This document shows, in pieces, positions 14,835-16,778 of a DNA stretch of 16,778 nucleotides. The stretch spans positions 1 to 16,778 of the forward strand of contig CAMRBT010000011.1 of the NCBI GenBank assembly GCA_947040475.1, written 5' to 3'. Made by a program: the position numbers and the translations under genes. The notes below the pieces were generated by a model. It was not told the origin of the DNA. It did no database searches and was given only the letters and a program-made list of their open reading frames with translations. Origin of the DNA: an uncultured Brevinema sp. (lineage in GTDB: Bacteria > Spirochaetota > Brevinematia > Brevinematales > Brevinemataceae). Within the stretch, counting starts at the first letter, position 1. Every line of letters begins with the position of its first letter.

Positions 14835-16136
14835 GTGAAACAAATAGCTTTATTATTTACAATTGCAGGATTGGTAATGTCAACTAATTCTTATGGGCAA
14901 TCAACAGAAACGGTATCATCTAACTATTCACCGTTACATTGGGCAGCGGCTCAAGGTTATATAGAAATGATAAGAGTGCTTGTAGACAAAGGATACAACA
15001 TTAATGCTCAGGATATTGATGGATTTACTCCACTTCATTATGCAGCAGCATCTGGTTCTTTTCAGGGTGTTGAATTTCTTATTGATAAGGGAGCAGATAT
15101 TTATCTTGTTAATAGCAAAAATATTACTCCATTAACTTTAGCAGCACAAGCTGGAGAACAAAAAATTGTTGATTATTTATTTATAAAAATGCGATCATCA
15201 AGAATTGAACAACTTAAAGACCAATCTGAAAAAGAAAGAGTTAATACTGATCTTGTTTTAGCAGCTAAATCCAGAGCAGAAGCAGAGCGTTTACGTCAGC
15301 AAGCATCTGAATGGACTAAAGAAGCTGAATACTGGAGAACAGAAGCTGAAAAATGGACTAGAGAAGCTAATACCCTAAAAGAAAAACAAGTACAAGTTGA
15401 TCAAATGGCTAGAGAGCGTTACGACGAAATTCTAGGCGAAAAATTAGCTACAGAAGAAAATTATAAAACAGAACGCTTAGCTCGTAATGCTGCGGAAAGA
15501 CTTCTAAGAGAACAAGGGGCTAACACCACTGCTCAAATTCGTGCTTATGAAGCTCAAGTTGCTGCTCTTGCTGCTCAAAGAGCAACAGACGCTGCTATTG
15601 ATAATTTGGCAGAAGAGTTCCTTAAACAAGGAATAGCAGATCCTAAAAGATATGAAAGAACACCAATTCCTGCTGATGCAACTAATGGTGATCCTAATGT
15701 TATTCCTATGAATATTCTTGATACTGAAAAAAAACCAACTACAGGTAATTTTAGTATTGAATTGGATTCAATTCCTCCATCAGTTTCACTTGTTCCTTCA
15801 CTCGAACCAGTTATTACAGAATGGCCGTACAAAGTAGAAGAAACTGTTGAAGGTGAGTATGCTGAGGGCGAATACGCTGAAGAGTATGCTGAAGAAGAAT
15901 ATGCAACAGAAGAGTATGCTGAGGAAGGTGCGACAGAAGAGCTTGCTACTGAAGAAGTCGCTACTGAAGAAGTCGTAACAGAAGAGTATGCTACTGAAGA
16001 AGTCGCAACAGAAGAATATGCTACTGAAGAATATGCTACTGAAGAAGTTGCAACAGAAGAGTATGCTACTGAAGAAGTCGCTACTGAAGAATATGCAGAA
16101 GAAGAGTATGCTGAAGAAGAGTATGCCGAAGAATGA
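14835..16136 (+). CDS. Secreted ankyrin / coiled-coil protein with acidic pentapeptide-repeat tail
   Basis: A 433-residue protein from a GTG start fixed by GAGAGG 7 nt upstream. Residues 1-~22 are a signal peptide (KQIALLFTIAGLVMSTNSYG). Residues ~30-118 hold three ankyrin units, with SPLHWAAAQG, DGFTPLHYAAASG and NITPLTLAAQAG, so fewer than in the neighbouring gene. Residues ~120-265 are a long Ala/Glu/Arg/Lys/Gln helix with local near-repeats (EWTKEAEYW, EKWTREANT), very likely a coiled coil. Residues ~275-338 are Pro-rich and extended. Residues 339-433 are about 19 degenerate pentapeptides of type (Y/V)A(T/E)EE, extremely acidic, ending at the stop. The design suggests a secreted rod with a binding head and an acidic tail that could bind cations or a basic partner; this is inference. 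It is paired with the preceding ankyrin gene and followed by a strong terminator. Confidence 0.85.
   Translation: MKQIALLFTIAGLVMSTNSYGQSTETVSSNYSPLHWAAAQGYIEMIRVLVDKGYNINAQDIDGFTPLHYAAASGSFQGVEFLIDKGADIYLVNSKNITPLTLAAQAGEQKIVDYLFIKMRSSRIEQLKDQSEKERVNTDLVLAAKSRAEAERLRQQASEWTKEAEYWRTEAEKWTREANTLKEKQVQVDQMARERYDEILGEKLATEENYKTERLARNAAERLLREQGANTTAQIRAYEAQVAALAAQRATDAAIDNLAEEFLKQGIADPKRYERTPIPADATNGDPNVIPMNILDTEKKPTTGNFSIELDSIPPSVSLVPSLEPVITEWPYKVEETVEGEYAEGEYAEEYAEEEYATEEYAEEGATEELATEEVATEEVVTEEYATEEVATEEYATEEYATEEVATEEYATEEVATEEYAEEEYAEEEYAEE
15849..16133 (+). repeat. 15-bp coding tandem repeat encoding (Y/V)A(T/E)EE
   Basis: About 19 units of 15 bp, typified by TATGCTACTGAAGAA and GTCGCAACAGAAGAG, with two units shortened or altered near the start. 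Third positions vary between copies (gct/gca, act/aca, gaa/gag), while Y-type and V-type units alternate irregularly. Unit length is a multiple of three, so copy-number change keeps the frame. The lack of stop triplets opens long shadow frames on both strands. Confidence 0.9.
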
Positions 16137-16154
16137 TATAAAATTATTAAAAAT

Positions 16155-16183
16155 AAAAAAGACCTCATTAAGAGGTCTTTTTT
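16155..16183 (+). terminator. Intrinsic terminator after the second ankyrin gene
   Basis: GACCTC (16161-16166), loop ATTAA, GAGGTC (16172-16177) give a GC-rich 6-bp stem. It is extended by six A before and six T after (16178-16183), 24 bp beyond the stop codon. Confidence 0.88.
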
Positions 16184-16189
16184 ATTTGT

Positions 16190-16229
16190 TTTATTAAAAT
16201 TTTATTAAAACAACAAATGTTTATTAAAA
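16190..16229. repeat. Three copies of TTTATTAAAA upstream of metK
   Basis: Perfect copies at 16190-16199, 16201-16210 and 16220-16229, spaced 11 and 19 bp, roughly one and two helical turns. The position, 20-60 bp before the -35 hexamer, suits an UP-element-like or regulator-binding role, though AT bias makes chance copies easier. Confidence 0.45.
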
Positions 16230-16246
16230 AACAAGGTTTTTTAATA
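16222..16246. repeat. Perfect 11-bp inverted repeat abutting the metK -35
   Basis: TATTAAAAAAC (16222-16232) and GTTTTTTAATA (16236-16246) are perfect inverted copies with spacer AAG. The right arm ends at the base before the -35 hexamer (16247). It reads as an operator candidate rather than a terminator, because no free T tract follows. Confidence 0.5.
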
Positions 16247-16276
16247 TTGACATGGTGTAGCATATTATATTATACT
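16247..16276 (+). promoter_or_regulatory. Sigma-70-type promoter of metK
   Basis: A perfect TTGACA (16247-16252), 18-bp spacer and TATACT (16271-16276; 5 of 6). The start site would be near 16283, giving a leader of only ~20 nt that contains the AGAGG ribosome-binding site (16294-16298). It is the best promoter in the window. Confidence 0.75.
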
Positions 16277-16303
16277 GTGTTAATATATATTATAGAGGTA
16301 AAA

Positions 16304-16778
16304 ATGTCAAAATATTTTTTCACGTCAGAATCAGTTTCTGAAGGACATCCAGATAAGGTCTGTGATCTTGTTTCTGATACTATTTTGGATGCTTGTCTTA
16401 AAGACGACCCAACAAGTAGAGTTGCTTGTGAATGTTATGCAACTACAGGATTATTAGTCGTAGGTGGCGAGATCACCACATCTACTTATGTAGATATACA
16501 AAAATTAGCAAGACAGGCTATTCGTGATATTGGCTATATTGCTCCTGAATTACATTTTAGTGCAGATTCTATCTGTGTGATGAATGTTATCGATGAACAA
16601 TCTAAAGATATCGCTCAAGGTGTAAATAAGGGCGAAGGAACATTCGCAGGTGTTGGCGCTGGAGATCAAGGGATAATGTTTGGTTATGCGACAGATGAAA
16701 CTTCAGAATTGATGCCAGCTCCTGTACAATTATCTCATAATATTCTAAAATTAGCAGCAGATATTAGAAAATCTAATC
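16304..16778 (+). CDS. metK: S-adenosylmethionine synthetase MetK, N-terminal part (3' end outside window)
   Basis: MetK makes S-adenosylmethionine from methionine and ATP in the cytoplasm. The frame stays open from the ATG at 16304 to the window edge, giving 158 complete codons of an enzyme that is usually about 385-400 residues. The N-terminus FTSESVSEGHPDKVCD carries the ATP/metal residues expected from the family (Glu9, His15, Asp17, Lys18). The signature GAGDQGIMFGYA begins at residue 118, with Asp121. The region between (YATTGLLVVGGEITTSTYVD, then VMNVIDEQS) also matches MetK. The ATG has AGAGG 5 nt upstream and a strong promoter. The leader is too short for a SAM riboswitch; if the gene is regulated, the inverted repeat at 16222-16246 is the visible candidate. 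The C-terminal two-thirds cannot be judged. Confidence 0.96.
   Translation, partial: MSKYFFTSESVSEGHPDKVCDLVSDTILDACLKDDPTSRVACECYATTGLLVVGGEITTSTYVDIQKLARQAIRDIGYIAPELHFSADSICVMNVIDEQSKDIAQGVNKGEGTFAGVGAGDQGIMFGYATDETSELMPAPVQLSHNILKLAADIRKSN

Noticed and set aside
15849..16133. CRISPR-like regular repeats
   Set aside because: Units are contiguous 15-bp coding copies without unique spacers and remain in frame with the ankyrin protein.
15575..16168. 197-codon minus-strand open frame rich in Ser/Ala/Tyr/Val
   Set aside because: It is the antisense shadow of the 15-bp repeat, which lacks stop triplets. No ribosome-binding site or signal is present, and its composition simply mirrors the repeat.
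15988..16197. Plus-strand open frame of Lys/Leu/Met-rich repeats
   Set aside because: An alternate frame of the same acidic repeat, with no independent start signals.
16277..16303. SAM riboswitch before metK
   Set aside because: The leader after the strong promoter is about 20 nt and the upstream sequence is an AT-rich dyad and terminator; there is no space for a SAM aptamer.

Overview
This is an AT-rich stretch of a bacterial chromosome that uses the standard bacterial code: TGA is a stop, and ATG, GTG and TTG all serve as starts. Housekeeping genes (ychF, murG, ligA, murB, a DEAD-box RNA helicase, metK) are interspersed with exported and solenoid-repeat proteins (three TPR proteins, two secreted ankyrin proteins, one lipoprotein). 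Peptidoglycan genes, NAD+-dependent ligase, a lipoprotein with a loose lipobox, many TPR/ankyrin proteins and low GC together fit a low-GC spirochaete (Brachyspira/Brevinema-like). That assignment is inference; no rRNA is present to test it. No tRNA, rRNA, transposase, phage gene or CRISPR array was seen.

Layout. 1-3272 (+): the 3' half of ychF, a membrane-anchored TPR protein and murG, closely spaced and probably one operon, ending at a bidirectional terminator near 3300-3337. 3396-6176 (-): a 926-residue exported TPR protein. 6283-8559 (+): ligA, 758 codons, with an unusual charged insertion. It shares a terminator (8572-8606) with the convergent lipoprotein gene at 8622-10016 (-). 10211-11185 (+): murB, whose stop codon overlaps that of a small TPR-like gene (11182-11832, -). 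12003-13634 (-): a DEAD-box helicase with a DbpA-type RNA-binding tail, started by TTG. 13635-14076: a 442-bp gene-free divergent region rich in dyads, carrying both promoters and a structured helicase leader. 14077-16136 (+): two consecutive secreted ankyrin proteins, the second ending in a long acidic pentapeptide repeat. 16304-end (+): metK, truncated by the window, behind a near-consensus promoter with a perfect 11-bp inverted repeat against its -35.

Function. MurB makes UDP-MurNAc in the cytoplasm and MurG later adds GlcNAc to lipid I at the inner membrane. The TPR gene directly before murG may encode a scaffold at the same membrane. LigA, YchF, the helicase and MetK are core DNA, translation, RNA and methyl-donor functions. 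The exported set (926-residue TPR protein, lipoprotein, two ankyrin proteins) looks like lineage-specific envelope machinery of unknown role. The least conventional parts are the ankyrin pair with its acidic repeat, the LigA insertion, and the regulatory structure before the helicase and metK.
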